Assembly: GCA_937920335.1 (NCBI GenBank)
Contig: CALGUT010000797.1
Coordinates: 1-17,007 of the forward strand
From: an uncultured Opitutales bacterium
GTDB taxonomy: Bacteria; Verrucomicrobiota; Verrucomicrobiia; Opitutales; UBA2995
Length of the DNA: 17,007 nucleotides
Reading direction: 5' to 3'
A model generated the notes under the pieces. It ran no database searches, was not told the origin of the DNA, and worked only from the letters and a program-made list of their open reading frames with translations. Each line of letters starts with the position of its first letter. Position 1 is the stretch's first letter. Positions 1-7,778 of this stretch are shown one piece after another. The position numbers and the translations under genes were made by a program.

Positions 1-284
1 GTCTTGAGGTATTTGTTAACACTTTCAAGGGCTTCCTCTGCTTCGGGTATTTTAGTGGCGACCATTTCCAGGGCCGACAAAACACCGAGGGCCGTTATCA
101 CATAGCCATTCGTAAACCAGGTGGGCTCACCTCCTCCTGCGTTTTGTATAAAGTCAATTTCCTTAAGGAATGGGACAGAGTCTCCGTACCTCAGCATAAA
201 TGATGATATGAATGCAGGTATGAAGGCTCTAGATGCGAAGAGCCCCGAAATACCTAGTCCGTATATCAGAGTGTTTAGGTCCAT
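1..284 (-). CDS. DUF4126-family integral membrane protein (5' part; gene runs off the left edge)
   Basis: The minus strand starts with ATG at 284-282 and stays open to base 1, giving the first 94 residues. The protein begins MDLNTLIYGLGISGLFASRAF, a hydrophobic segment rich in small residues. A second hydrophobic stretch (about residues 64-78, WFTNGYVITALGVLSALEM) is followed directly by VATKIPEAEEALESVNKYLK. This layout, a membrane helix ending in an E-x-V-A-x-K-I-P motif, is the signature I associate with DUF4126, a family of unknown function in Verrucomicrobiota, Planctomycetota and other bacteria. No purine-rich ribosome binding site precedes the ATG; the upstream sequence is GACACCCAC. 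It is transcribed divergently from the gene at 457. The family call rests on recognition of the N-terminal half; the function is unknown. Confidence 0.65.
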   Translation of the reverse strand, partial: MDLNTLIYGLGISGLFASRAFIPAFISSFMLRYGDSVPFLKEIDFIQNAGGGEPTWFTNGYVITALGVLSALEMVATKIPEAEEALESVNKYLK

Positions 285-456
285 GTGGGTGTCAGCTGTT
301 CAAAGATGAATATTGTAGGTATCTTGCGGGACGCTCGCAAAAAATTCAAGTTCCGTAACTGAGGGGTCAGGCAGACTGTTCTTATAGTTGTTTCAAGTAA
401 ATAACTGCTGTCATCCGTAGTTGCGTTTTAGAATCTGCTGATAATTCTGTCCGTTC
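285..456. promoter_or_regulatory. Divergent intergenic region with a small hairpin
   Basis: This 172-base region lies between two divergent membrane-protein genes and must hold both promoters, but I see no convincing -35/-10 pair. The one clear structure is an inverted repeat TTGCG-N7-CGCAA at 324-340, followed by an A run. Read on the minus strand, T residues precede the stem instead of following it, so it is not a terminator for either gene. A role as operator or mRNA leader hairpin is only a guess. Confidence 0.25.
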
Positions 457-960
457 ATGAGGGATGTAGTGCACGCCGAGCGGAAAATAAACCGTGCTAT
501 CCTGATTTCTCGACTGAATGGGTGGAGTATCGTGATCGTCGCCCTGTTGTCCGTGTTGGTCACGCTATTCGCAAAAAGCCTCTTTGGGACAGTGGTTGGG
601 TTGGCCGTATTGGTTGCAGGCTATTTGGAACTACGGGGTCACAAATTACTGGTATCGCGCAACATTTCGGCGGTCTCGTGGCTTACAATCAGCCAGTGGT
701 ACCTCATGGCGGTTCTCTTTGCGTACTCGATCATAAATCTGGTTCAATTTGATGCGAATGATCCATGGGCACCGTTTTCTTCAAGTTTTAAAGAGCTTGT
801 TCTTGCTATTAACCCTGATGTTTACCTCGTCGAAACGATGTTGAAAATCAGCTATCATGCGGTTTACGTCTCTTTGATCGTCGCGGTTTTGGTCTATCAA
901 GGTGGATTGTCGATCTACTATTTTTCGCTTAAGAAATACCTTTACGCAAACACGCTGTAG
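457..960 (+). CDS. Hypothetical four-helix integral membrane protein
   Basis: A 167-residue protein I do not recognise as any named family. It has a short basic N-terminus (residues 1-20, several Arg and Lys), then two closely spaced hydrophobic segments at about 22-42 and 44-58, a third at about 75-96 (WLTISQWYLMAVLFAYSIINL) and a fourth at about 132-155. A polar loop at about 98-125 joins the third and fourth helices. The C-terminus is short and basic (SLKKYLYANTL). No enzyme motif is visible. The ATG at 457 is the first start in a long open frame but has no Shine-Dalgarno sequence. The next gene, an FKBP lipoprotein, begins 48 bases downstream on the same strand, so co-transcription is possible. 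Overlapping frames on both strands here lack any recognisable protein character and are shadows. Confidence 0.6.
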   Translation: MRDVVHAERKINRAILISRLNGWSIVIVALLSVLVTLFAKSLFGTVVGLAVLVAGYLELRGHKLLVSRNISAVSWLTISQWYLMAVLFAYSIINLVQFDANDPWAPFSSSFKELVLAINPDVYLVETMLKISYHAVYVSLIVAVLVYQGGLSIYYFSLKKYLYANTL

Positions 961-1008
961 GTCTTTCCTGCTGCATTTCATCAAACACTAATAAAGAAAC
1001 AAAAAGCT

Positions 1009-1773
1009 ATGTTTTCCAACGCTTTCTCTAAAACGCTGCTGGTTCTTGGTACCAGTCTAGTTGCACTCTTTTCTTATGGGTGCAGTAAAAAATCGAGCAC
1101 TGAATCTACTGTTATTCAGGATAAAAAAATAACAGAATCAACTATGTCACAAGAACTTACAGAAACCCAAAAAATCCACCTTACGCTTGGTTATTCTATC
1201 GGAACAGACCTGATGCTGAGTGATTATTCCGAAGACGAGGTAGCGCAGATTCTAGAGGGTCTTCGCCTTGCGTCTAAGGAAGAGGAACCTGACTACGTAA
1301 AAGGACTCCAAGACCAAGCCTTCCAAATCTTGAACGAAAAGCGTACGAAAGCGCAGGCGGAACAAAGCGCTTCGGCGGTATCTACCAATAAAGCTGCGGG
1401 CGAGGCCTTTTTTGCGACACTTGAAGGGAAGGAAGGCATCACTAAAACCGATTCGGGCCTGAGGTATGAGATCCTGACAGAAGGTTCCGATGTGTTTGCC
1501 ACGGCGGCGGATAGCGTCAATGTCCATTATCACGGTACGCTCATCGATGGTACGGTTTTTGATAGCTCAGTGCAACGCGGCGAGCCTGTAACATTTCCGC
1601 TCAACGGCGTTATCAAGGGTTTTAGTGAAGGTCTTACCCTAGTCGGTGAGGGCGGAAAAATCCGTCTGTATATGCCTTCTGATATTGCCTATGGAGATCG
1701 TGGAGCGGGGGGCGCAATTGGACCCGGTGCTTCTTTAATTTTCGAAGTCGAGATTTTGAAGATCAATCCTTAA
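1009..1773 (+). CDS. FKBP-type peptidyl-prolyl cis-trans isomerase, probable lipoprotein (Mip/FkpA-like)
   Basis: Predicted to catalyse cis-trans isomerisation of X-Pro bonds in exported proteins, in the periplasm or on a membrane surface. The 254-residue product starts with a hydrophobic signal (residues 8-22) followed by a Cys at 25 (SYGC), a slightly atypical lipobox. Residues 50-115 form a helical region like the FKBP-N dimerisation domain of Mip, FkpA and FklB (LTETQKIHLTLGYSIGTDL). Residues 146-254 are the FKBP domain. Binding-pocket residues equivalent to human FKBP12 can be placed: Tyr174, Phe184-Asp185, Phe196, Val201-Ile202, Tyr228 (AYGDRG) and Phe245 (LIFEVEIL). The pocket-floor Trp (normally GW) is Phe205 here, an unusual substitution. 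The ATG is preceded by an A-rich stretch instead of a Shine-Dalgarno site. A strong terminator follows at 1801. An internal ATG at 1144 would remove the signal and is less likely. Confidence 0.92.
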   Translation: MFSNAFSKTLLVLGTSLVALFSYGCSKKSSTESTVIQDKKITESTMSQELTETQKIHLTLGYSIGTDLMLSDYSEDEVAQILEGLRLASKEEEPDYVKGLQDQAFQILNEKRTKAQAEQSASAVSTNKAAGEAFFATLEGKEGITKTDSGLRYEILTEGSDVFATAADSVNVHYHGTLIDGTVFDSSVQRGEPVTFPLNGVIKGFSEGLTLVGEGGKIRLYMPSDIAYGDRGAGGAIGPGASLIFEVEILKINP

Positions 1774-1800
1774 GAACCGGCGGAAGAATTTCTTAATACA

Positions 1801-1835
1801 AAAAAGCACTGTCCTTTCGGGACAGTGCTTTTTTT
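1801..1835. terminator. Bidirectional Rho-independent terminator
   Basis: Perfect 9-bp stem GCACTGTCC (1806-1814) and GGACAGTGC (1820-1828) with a five-base loop. It is flanked by AAAAA on the left and TTTTTTT on the right, so it has a U-tract when read from either strand. It lies 27 bases after the FKBP stop and 20 bases beyond the stop of the giant minus-strand gene, serving both convergent transcripts. Confidence 0.93.
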
Positions 1836-1855
1836 GGATCTGAATAAAGGGTGGT

Positions 1856-4800
1856 TTAGTTATCGGGAACCTCGAAAACCTCGATGATCGCAAGCCCCTC
1901 TGTGTCATTCGCGCCTCTCAGTGCTATCGTATAGGCGGTTCCGCTTGGGGACGCTGGAACGTTCACGAGTAGTGCTGCTTCTTCGATAAAACCCGGTTGA
2001 ATAGTGGTGGCTATGATGGACGCGAAGTTCTCGTTATCTCTCCAATTATCGTTGAACGCAATCCGTTGGCCTGATGCATCGAGCATCTCCAGGGTCGTGT
2101 CAGACAATCTGTCGGTGAGGTTATCGGGCAAAGAGGGTCCGTTTCCGCGAATATAAAGTGTCCGATTGCCGGTCCCCTTAACAATAATCCCGGCGATCAT
2201 AAGACCATCTCCTGAACCGACGATTCCTCGTGTGGAGATGTTGATGAGTCTCGCTTCGTTGTCGGGATTCGCTTCGTAGACTTCTACCAACCCAACACCG
2301 GTTCCTGCATCCGCGCCCCTCATCCAAACCGTGTATACGCCCGGTGCCAGATTTACGTATAGAGCCGCCTCTTTTTCGTTCTTTGGAGCCAGTGTGGTCG
2401 CGATGATGTCGGCCGACCGTGGGTTGTCCTGCCAGTCATCGTTGGTATCCAGCTGTGCGCCAGCGCCATCAAATAAAACGAGTTCAGGGTCCTGCAGCAG
2501 GGGAGGGCTGCTCGGGAGAACCAAAGACGGTGCAATTCCTGTTATGTAGATATCTTTGTTTTCAGTACCGGTAATTATAAAGCCGGCGATCATGATCGAA
2601 TCGTCAGTCCCTCCGACGGTTCCGCGTGTCGAAATGTTGATGGGTTTACCGGTCGTTGCTTGGTAGGTGGAATCAGAATCTGGTGCAGATGCATCGGAGG
2701 ATCCCAGGGCACTGAGGGCTCTGACTCTGTATATGAATGTCGAATCGTCATCGAGGCCTGAATCGATGTAGATATTTTCATTGGCTCCCGTGGTTCCAAT
2801 AGGATCCCAGGAATTTCCATCTGTGCTGCGGTCTATCTCAAAGCCAGACTCACCTTCCGAGTTGTCGTCCCAGGATAGTGTTAGAGTATCGCTGTTGTAT
2901 GGATCTACAGCCAGTCCGGTAGGATCCGCAGGAGGTGCGATTTGAACTTGAGCTTCATTTGATCTCGCACCGTCATCCGCTGCGTCGAATGCAACGACTC
3001 GGTATAGGTAGGCTTCACCGAGGTTGACGGTGTTGTCCACGTAGGAGTTGGTATTGGTCCCGAGTGAAGCCAAGGAAGTCCAGTCGTTCTCCCAAATGGC
3101 CTTACGCTCAATTCGGAATCCTGTCTCTGTATCTGAATTGTCTGTCCAGTCGAGACGCACGCTTGTTTCGCTTTCGATGGCCGCGATCAAGTTGGTTGCC
3201 GCGACGGGTCCTACGGAGGCGTCTGTAGTCCAAAAGGCGGCCTGTGTGAGTACCTCATAGCCGACGAACACATCTGGCTCGCCGCTGGTATAGGAGGGTA
3301 TCTCATAGAAAAGCGTCGCGAAGTATTTGCTATTGGGCTCCAGGGTATTGGCGCTTAGCACACCGGATGTGCTGGAGGTGCTTACTCCTGGGAGATCCAC
3401 GTCGAGATCGTTGTACCCAGGGGCTCCTTCGATCTCCAAGCTTAACCGGGCATTGGGTGGAGGTGAACTTATACCGGCCCATTCGAAGGTTAAAGGCAGT
3501 GAGGGGTCCGCTTGTTGGAAGGAATCAAAGTTTGTGAAATAGGGTTGGTTCGCTGGAGAACCGCCTCCCATGGTGAGTGATTCGAGCTTGGTCGGAATAC
3601 CGTTTATAATCAGATCCATGCTGTAGTTACCATCCGGGTACGCGGTATCCAATTCAGCTTCGTTTCCGAAAATCGCCTCAAATTCCACGAGTCCTGTTTC
3701 GTCAGTGGATGCGGGAACTGGAATCGTGGAGCCTCCTGGGATTGTAATGGAAGCAGTCGTTATTCCTGAGACTTCGGCTTCGACGAAGTAGAACCATTGT
3801 TGAGGACCGGGAGCTTCTGAAGACGTTTGTACGGCGGCAGTGCCTTTCGACATGAACACTTCTAAATCTGGACTGCTGTTAAAGGCTGGCCAAGTGGAAA
3901 TATCGATACGGGTGGTTGTCAGGTAACCGATGATCGTGTCGGGAGAGGCCAAGCCGTCCGTCTCTTTCACGAAAATTATATCTAGCTCGTAGTGTTTGTT
4001 TAATTGGAGCGTGTTCGCTGGAATTTCGAAGGAGGTCGCGGTACTGGCGAGGAATTCGAATAGCAGTTCCTCATCGTCATCATTTCTCCAGATTTGAATT
4101 ACGATCCGGTCTTCAGAGGTCGCACCTTCAAATTCATTCCACTGAACGGTAAATGGCTGGGAAAAATCGTATGACCGCAGGGCTACTGCATTCAGGATGT
4201 GAGGTGCATTTGGATAGCTATCTCCGGAAATTGTGAAGGGACCCAGGTTGGATGTGTTCCCGTCTTCCGTCACGCTGAAGCTTACCGATCCATTGGGAAA
4301 TTGTGCGTCCATAGCTGCCTGGCTGCTGTACCTGGTGTCGTCGTCCAATTCGTAATCGCCCGGTTCACCTGGCAGATTTATCGGACCTCCAGATCCGACA
4401 TAACTTACGGTGGCGCCAGTTACATTGCTGCCCCCTGATACACCTGCTCCAAAAGACCATTCGGAGTTGGACTCATCAGGAGCAAAGTTTTCGAACTGAT
4501 CGAAGGCTAATTCCTTGATGATATAGATGAAGTCGATGCCGGGATCGTTACCTCCTCCGCCACCACCTGAAGATGTTTGGACAGTCATGGAGGTTTGAGA
4601 GATATAACCTGCAACGGCTGTTGGATTAGTGGCGGTATTCTTAGGCGCCCGGAATTGAACTGTGAGGTTGTAAGTTCGGTCAGCGGTCAGTGTATTTGCA
4701 GGTAGTTGGACGGATGTATCCGTTCCAGGGAGTGCGATGATCCATTCTATGGTATCACCGTCGAGTGCATACACGAGTACGGTCGAAACGGTTCCTGGAG

Positions 4801-6595
4801 CCGCGCCCCAGTTTACAGTGAGTGGGCTGCCAGGATCAAACGTTTGCAGATCCGAAAAATTGGAAAACATGGGTGCGACTGGGTAGTCGTCTGGAGGAAG
4901 GTTGTAGGGTCCGTAACCTACCGCTTCACCGTTTTCTATAAGATCTACCCAAAAGTCGCCTGCCGGAAATACGGTATCCAGTTCACCTTTGGTGTTGTAG
5001 GGAGTTCCCAAAAAGAACGAGTTGTCCCCTAAATCGTTAAGGGAAGTTATCGCGTTGAAATTGTTTATCGCGACTGAGCTGATCGAATTTGAGTTTCCTG
5101 TGGCTCTGGCTAATACTCCATATCCTGCGTCGTTCAAAACTCCGGGGCCACTTTGTTCGTAAAGATCCCTTTTGAAAAGGAGGTAAGCCGAGTCATTGGC
5201 AAAGCCTCCACCGCCTGGGTCGGTCTGAAACGTGAATGTTGTGAACACTTCGTAGTAAGAATTCACGAGTACCCCATTGATCATCTGTGGAGATATGGCG
5301 GGGTTAATGAAAATGATTTCTCCTGTGTAAGAAGCGTTAGGTTGGAGAAAGTCACTCGAAAGGAAGACTCCGTCGGAAAAACTATCCAAGGTGAAATCTG
5401 TTTCATTGTTCGGATCGTTGTTGTTCCAGATTTCCACTTCGATTAAGGCTCCTGGAACTGCGTTTGAAAACGTATTCCATAGAAGGTTAAACCCCTCGTC
5501 AGGATTTATGACTTGAGCAGTTTCCCAATTGGTCAGCCATGGAATGACAGGTAATGTCCCTCCTGTTTGACTCACGGGCCCTAAGGTAATTGATTCTCCG
5601 TTATTGATAACTCTAACCGAGTAGACCCCTTCAGGGTAGGCGGCATCTCTCTCACCTTCAGTTGAAAAAACTGCATCTAGATCAAATTCCGCTGGTCCAC
5701 TCGAGGGGACGATGACTTCGCTTGTATCCGGTTTGATCAGTGTGACGGAAGAAAAGTCACTTCCAAAAGCCTCAACAAGGAAGCCGTAGCTTAGCTCAGT
5801 GGGTGCAGCAGCGCTGGTTTGTGTGGTTGATACTCCCCTGGATACAAGGACGTCAGAGGGTTCCGAAACGTTCGGGAAGGTTGATATTTCCACTTGGGTG
5901 GTCGTGAGATAGCCGATGATTGCGTCTACACCCGGTGGCGAGGCAGCGGTTTGATTGATAAAGGTTATATTAAGATCGTAATTTCTATCCGCTACGAGTG
6001 TTCCTCCTGGTATGACGAAGGACGTTGCACTTCTATCGAGAAACTCCATGAGCAGGTCGTTGTCATTGGTATTGTCCCATATTTGAACGAGAACCTGATC
6101 GCCATCGTTGGATCCGGAAAACGCGTTCCAATTTAATGTGAAATTCTGCAAAAGGTCCGATGTTTTAAACTCCACTGCATTCTCAATATGCGGAGTTATC
6201 GGATAAGCGTCTCCCGTTAAGGCGAAAGGGCCCAGGTTGATCATAGAACCGTTGTCAGTAATGCTAAGGCTGACATTTCCATTGGGAAAGGCTGCGTCCA
6301 ATGCGGCCTGGGTTAGGTATTCCTGATCATCGCTGTCTAGTTCGTACTCCCCATCTGCACCGGGCATGTTGATGGGGCCTCCCGAACCTGGGTAGGTGAC
6401 AGTAGCTCCTGTGACAAGACCGTCTCCGGATACGCCTGCTGCAGACAGCCAGCCTTGAGGTGTGGTTGGAGCGGTGTTCTCCGTTTGGGAGTACTCTTTT
6501 TCTTTGATTATGTAGGCGAATTCTATGTCAGCCTTGGCTAGATTGAATAGAAAACAGATAGGTATGAGGGTACAGGAGATTAAGGATTTTTTCAT
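1856..6595 (-). CDS. Very large secreted modular protein: five ~220-residue repeats, two FN3-like domains, two C-terminal 'INISTRG' repeats
   Basis: A 1579-residue exported protein, probably on the cell surface. Residues 1-22 are a Sec signal peptide (MKKSLIS, hydrophobic core, predicted cleavage after AKA). Five related modules follow at about 23-240, 242-462, 465-680, 683-902 and 903-1128. Each carries a D-x-x-[FY]-P-x-G motif (FPNG 103-106, YPEG 320-323, FPAG 543-546, FPNG 766-769, YPDG 986-989), a central 'W' strand (LNWNAF, LLWNTF, VNWGAA, VQWNEF, FEWAGI) and a conserved L-x-x-N/D-x-x-Y segment near the end. Gly-rich linkers flank module 3. Residues 1131-1312 are two fibronectin-III-like domains (WTDNSDTETGFRIERK; WDDNSEGESGFEIDRS). 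Residues 1316-1446 and 1448-1579 are tandem beta-rich repeats beginning INISTRG, a domain I know as common in Verrucomicrobiota secreted proteins. No catalytic motif, PEP-CTERM or LPXTG anchor is visible. Adhesion or matrix function is inferred from architecture. The ATG has no Shine-Dalgarno site; composition is acidic and Asn/Ser/Thr-rich. Confidence 0.85.
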   Translation of the reverse strand: MKKSLISCTLIPICFLFNLAKADIEFAYIIKEKEYSQTENTAPTTPQGWLSAAGVSGDGLVTGATVTYPGSGGPINMPGADGEYELDSDDQEYLTQAALDAAFPNGNVSLSITDNGSMINLGPFALTGDAYPITPHIENAVEFKTSDLLQNFTLNWNAFSGSNDGDQVLVQIWDNTNDNDLLMEFLDRSATSFVIPGGTLVADRNYDLNITFINQTAASPPGVDAIIGYLTTTQVEISTFPNVSEPSDVLVSRGVSTTQTSAAAPTELSYGFLVEAFGSDFSSVTLIKPDTSEVIVPSSGPAEFDLDAVFSTEGERDAAYPEGVYSVRVINNGESITLGPVSQTGGTLPVIPWLTNWETAQVINPDEGFNLLWNTFSNAVPGALIEVEIWNNNDPNNETDFTLDSFSDGVFLSSDFLQPNASYTGEIIFINPAISPQMINGVLVNSYYEVFTTFTFQTDPGGGGFANDSAYLLFKRDLYEQSGPGVLNDAGYGVLARATGNSNSISSVAINNFNAITSLNDLGDNSFFLGTPYNTKGELDTVFPAGDFWVDLIENGEAVGYGPYNLPPDDYPVAPMFSNFSDLQTFDPGSPLTVNWGAAPGTVSTVLVYALDGDTIEWIIALPGTDTSVQLPANTLTADRTYNLTVQFRAPKNTATNPTAVAGYISQTSMTVQTSSGGGGGGNDPGIDFIYIIKELAFDQFENFAPDESNSEWSFGAGVSGGSNVTGATVSYVGSGGPINLPGEPGDYELDDDTRYSSQAAMDAQFPNGSVSFSVTEDGNTSNLGPFTISGDSYPNAPHILNAVALRSYDFSQPFTVQWNEFEGATSEDRIVIQIWRNDDDEELLFEFLASTATSFEIPANTLQLNKHYELDIIFVKETDGLASPDTIIGYLTTTRIDISTWPAFNSSPDLEVFMSKGTAAVQTSSEAPGPQQWFYFVEAEVSGITTASITIPGGSTIPVPASTDETGLVEFEAIFGNEAELDTAYPDGNYSMDLIINGIPTKLESLTMGGGSPANQPYFTNFDSFQQADPSLPLTFEWAGISSPPPNARLSLEIEGAPGYNDLDVDLPGVSTSSTSGVLSANTLEPNSKYFATLFYEIPSYTSGEPDVFVGYEVLTQAAFWTTDASVGPVAATNLIAAIESETSVRLDWTDNSDTETGFRIERKAIWENDWTSLASLGTNTNSYVDNTVNLGEAYLYRVVAFDAADDGARSNEAQVQIAPPADPTGLAVDPYNSDTLTLSWDDNSEGESGFEIDRSTDGNSWDPIGTTGANENIYIDSGLDDDSTFIYRVRALSALGSSDASAPDSDSTYQATTGKPINISTRGTVGGTDDSIMIAGFIITGTENKDIYITGIAPSLVLPSSPPLLQDPELVLFDGAGAQLDTNDDWQDNPRSADIIATTLAPKNEKEAALYVNLAPGVYTVWMRGADAGTGVGLVEVYEANPDNEARLINISTRGIVGSGDGLMIAGIIVKGTGNRTLYIRGNGPSLPDNLTDRLSDTTLEMLDASGQRIAFNDNWRDNENFASIIATTIQPGFIEEAALLVNVPASPSGTAYTIALRGANDTEGLAIIEVFEVPDN
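1859..2650 (-). repeat. Tandem C-terminal 'INISTRG' beta-rich repeats of the giant protein
   Basis: Two copies of about 131 residues (1316-1446 and 1448-1579). They share INISTRG, then M-I-A-G-[FI]-I, a Tyr-Ile strand (DIYITGIAPSL; TLYIRGNGPSL), N-D-[DN]-W-[QR]-D-N, IIATT, EAAL-x-VN and a final E-V-[YF]-E. I recall similar single or tandem copies at the C-termini of Verrucomicrobiota and Acidobacteriota extracellular proteins, but cannot attach a certain family name. Terminal position suggests a display or secretion role; that is inference. Confidence 0.75.
2660..3205 (-). repeat. Pair of fibronectin type III-like domains within the giant protein
   Basis: Residues 1131-1218 and 1220-1312 each show the FN3 pattern: N-terminal hydrophobic strand, a Leu-x-Trp-x-Asp-Asn-Ser core, Gly-Phe-x-Ile-x-Arg strand, and a C-terminal Tyr-x-Tyr-Arg-Val-x-Ala strand (YLYRVVAFDA; FIYRVRALSA). 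FN3 domains are common spacers in secreted bacterial proteins, especially those acting on or binding polysaccharide. Confidence 0.8.
3212..6529 (-). repeat. Five tandem protein-level modules of about 220 residues
   Basis: The modules are spaced evenly: the [FY]-P-x-G motif recurs after 217, 223, 223 and 220 residues. Modules 1 and 4 are closest, with roughly half of their residues identical by eye, including GSGGPIN, the stretch LGPF and the ending IIGYLTTT. Modules 2 and 5 resemble each other more weakly (a Gln-Thr-Ser segment, then a Glu-rich strand). Module 3 is the most divergent. At DNA level the copies are well diverged, so this is an old duplication and not a recent tandem array. Confidence 0.85.
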
Positions 6596-6818
6596 GATTT
6601 GGTAGGACTCATTTTGGAGAATCAGGTAGGATGTATATTGTTGGGGTTTGTAACGACTATATCTAGATCGTTGGGAAGCAAAGGGTTTTCTTTACAACTA
6701 ATTAGTATTAGTCTTACCAATACGGCTCTTGGACCTTGCCAGTGTTAGTAGCGGGCCATTGCAAATAATTTCCGTTGCTTCCCGAACTTCTTCACGCAAC
6801 TTGAAGAACGAAATCTGC
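6596..6818. promoter_or_regulatory. Divergent intergenic region between the giant protein and rarD-like gene
   Basis: This 223-base region holds the start regions of two divergent genes. It contains a perfect 10-bp palindrome ACTAATTAGT at 6697-6706, embedded in an A/T-rich stretch, and a TATAGT-like hexamer readable on the minus strand around 6657-6662 without a good -35 partner. No promoter can be assigned with confidence. The open frame upstream of 6819 (from 6729) lacks homology to the RarD family and is treated as non-coding leader. Confidence 0.25.
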
Positions 6819-7727
6819 ATGCGAACTAATTCAAGAGAGTCCTTCAAGGGTGTCCTAGCCGCTATGGGTGCATTCCTGATCTGGGGAATCATTCCGGTTT
6901 ATTGGAAATTACTCCAATCAGTGGACGCCTATGAGTTGGTGATGCATCGGGTCTTCTGGTCTGCGATATTCCTGATTTTATTAGTCCGTTTTCGTGGCAA
7001 GTTTTCTACGTTCTTGGAAGCGTTTCAGAACAAGAGCATGGTTCGTATTCATACGTTTGGAGGGGTCCTGTTGGGGATGAATTGGTTGGCGTTTATTTTC
7101 GCTGTGACCCATGGCCAGATTCTGCAGGCAAGTTTGGCTTATTTCATTGTGCCGCTTACGAATGCGGGGTTGGGCTACCTGTTTCTTCAAGAGAGACTAT
7201 CGAAGATCAAAGGTGCTGCGATTCTTTGTGCTACATTGGGGGTTTTAAATGAGGTCTTGCAGGTCAAAGACTTTCCCTGGCTCGCATTGGTCATGGCTTC
7301 GACGTTTGGAATCTACAGCTTGCTGAAGAAGAAAACGTCTCTGGGAACGATTACGGGTCTTACGATGGAGAACACAGCGATCTTCCCCATTGCTACCGTT
7401 GGACTGTTGGTTCTTTTCGTGAGAGGTGATGGAGTGATGTTTAGGTCCTCATGGGATCTGCAGGTGCTTTTGATTCTGGCGGGAGTAGTGACTACGATTC
7501 CCTTGATGCTGTTTTCTTACGGTGCGGCCAGAATTCAGCTGAATACGTTGGGCTTCATCCAGTTTATTGGCCCCATGACTAAGTTTGGTTTAGCTGTGTG
7601 GTTATATCATGAACCTTTTTCATCCGCGAAGATGGTGACTTTTGGATGCATCTGGGCGGGTATTATCCTTTATCTTTGGGACTCGTATCATGGGTCTCGA
7701 ATAAAAGATGTGCCTCCTGATCTGTGA
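6819..7727 (+). CDS. rarD: RarD-type EamA/DMT superfamily transporter
   Basis: Predicted inner-membrane permease of the drug/metabolite transporter superfamily. From ATG 6819 it is 302 residues, the usual RarD length, with about ten hydrophobic segments in two EamA halves. The N-terminus KGVLAAMGAFLIWGIIPVYWKLLQSVDAYELVMHRVFWS fits the RarD pattern (G-x-x-x-[WY]-x-x-P-x-Y-W-K-L, then E-x-x-x-H-R-x-x-W-S). Later features include NWLAFIFAVTHGQILQASLAYFIVPL and a C-terminal GFIQFIGPMTKFGLAVWLYHEPFS, also typical. An ATG at 6729 would add 30 residues with no family match and a polar sequence, so 6819 is preferred although it has no clear Shine-Dalgarno site. The E. coli namesake was linked to chloramphenicol sensitivity, but the substrate of most members is unknown. 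The next gene follows after 47 bases on the same strand, so the two may be co-transcribed. Confidence 0.88.
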   Translation: MRTNSRESFKGVLAAMGAFLIWGIIPVYWKLLQSVDAYELVMHRVFWSAIFLILLVRFRGKFSTFLEAFQNKSMVRIHTFGGVLLGMNWLAFIFAVTHGQILQASLAYFIVPLTNAGLGYLFLQERLSKIKGAAILCATLGVLNEVLQVKDFPWLALVMASTFGIYSLLKKKTSLGTITGLTMENTAIFPIATVGLLVLFVRGDGVMFRSSWDLQVLLILAGVVTTIPLMLFSYGAARIQLNTLGFIQFIGPMTKFGLAVWLYHEPFSSAKMVTFGCIWAGIILYLWDSYHGSRIKDVPPDL

Positions 7728-7742
7728 TTCATTGACCCGCCT

Positions 7743-7778
7743 ATGAAACAGCCTCTTAGTTTAAAGGTCACAGATTGA
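7743..7778 (+). other. Possible leader mini-ORF overlapping the next gene's TTG start
   Basis: ATG at 7743 opens an 11-codon frame (MKQPLSLKVTD) whose TGA stop at 7776-7778 overlaps the TTG start of the YdbH-like gene at 7775-7777, a TTGA junction of the kind seen in translational coupling. No ribosome binding site is evident for it. It may be chance; short frames of this size are common. Confidence 0.2.

Noticed and set aside
121..309. Short plus-strand frame of 62 codons
   Set aside because: It lies opposite the DUF4126 gene, which has membrane-protein character on the minus strand; the plus-strand product has none.
4545..4570. GGX-codon tract encoding the poly-Gly linker, considered as a phase-variable or microsatellite repeat
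   Set aside because: Codons are mixed and the tract is short, so it is a normal linker; a slippage role has no support.
6729..6818. N-terminal extension of the RarD-like gene from ATG 6729
   Set aside because: The extra 30 residues are polar and match nothing in RarD proteins, whose first membrane helix begins just after residue 10 when ATG 6819 is used.
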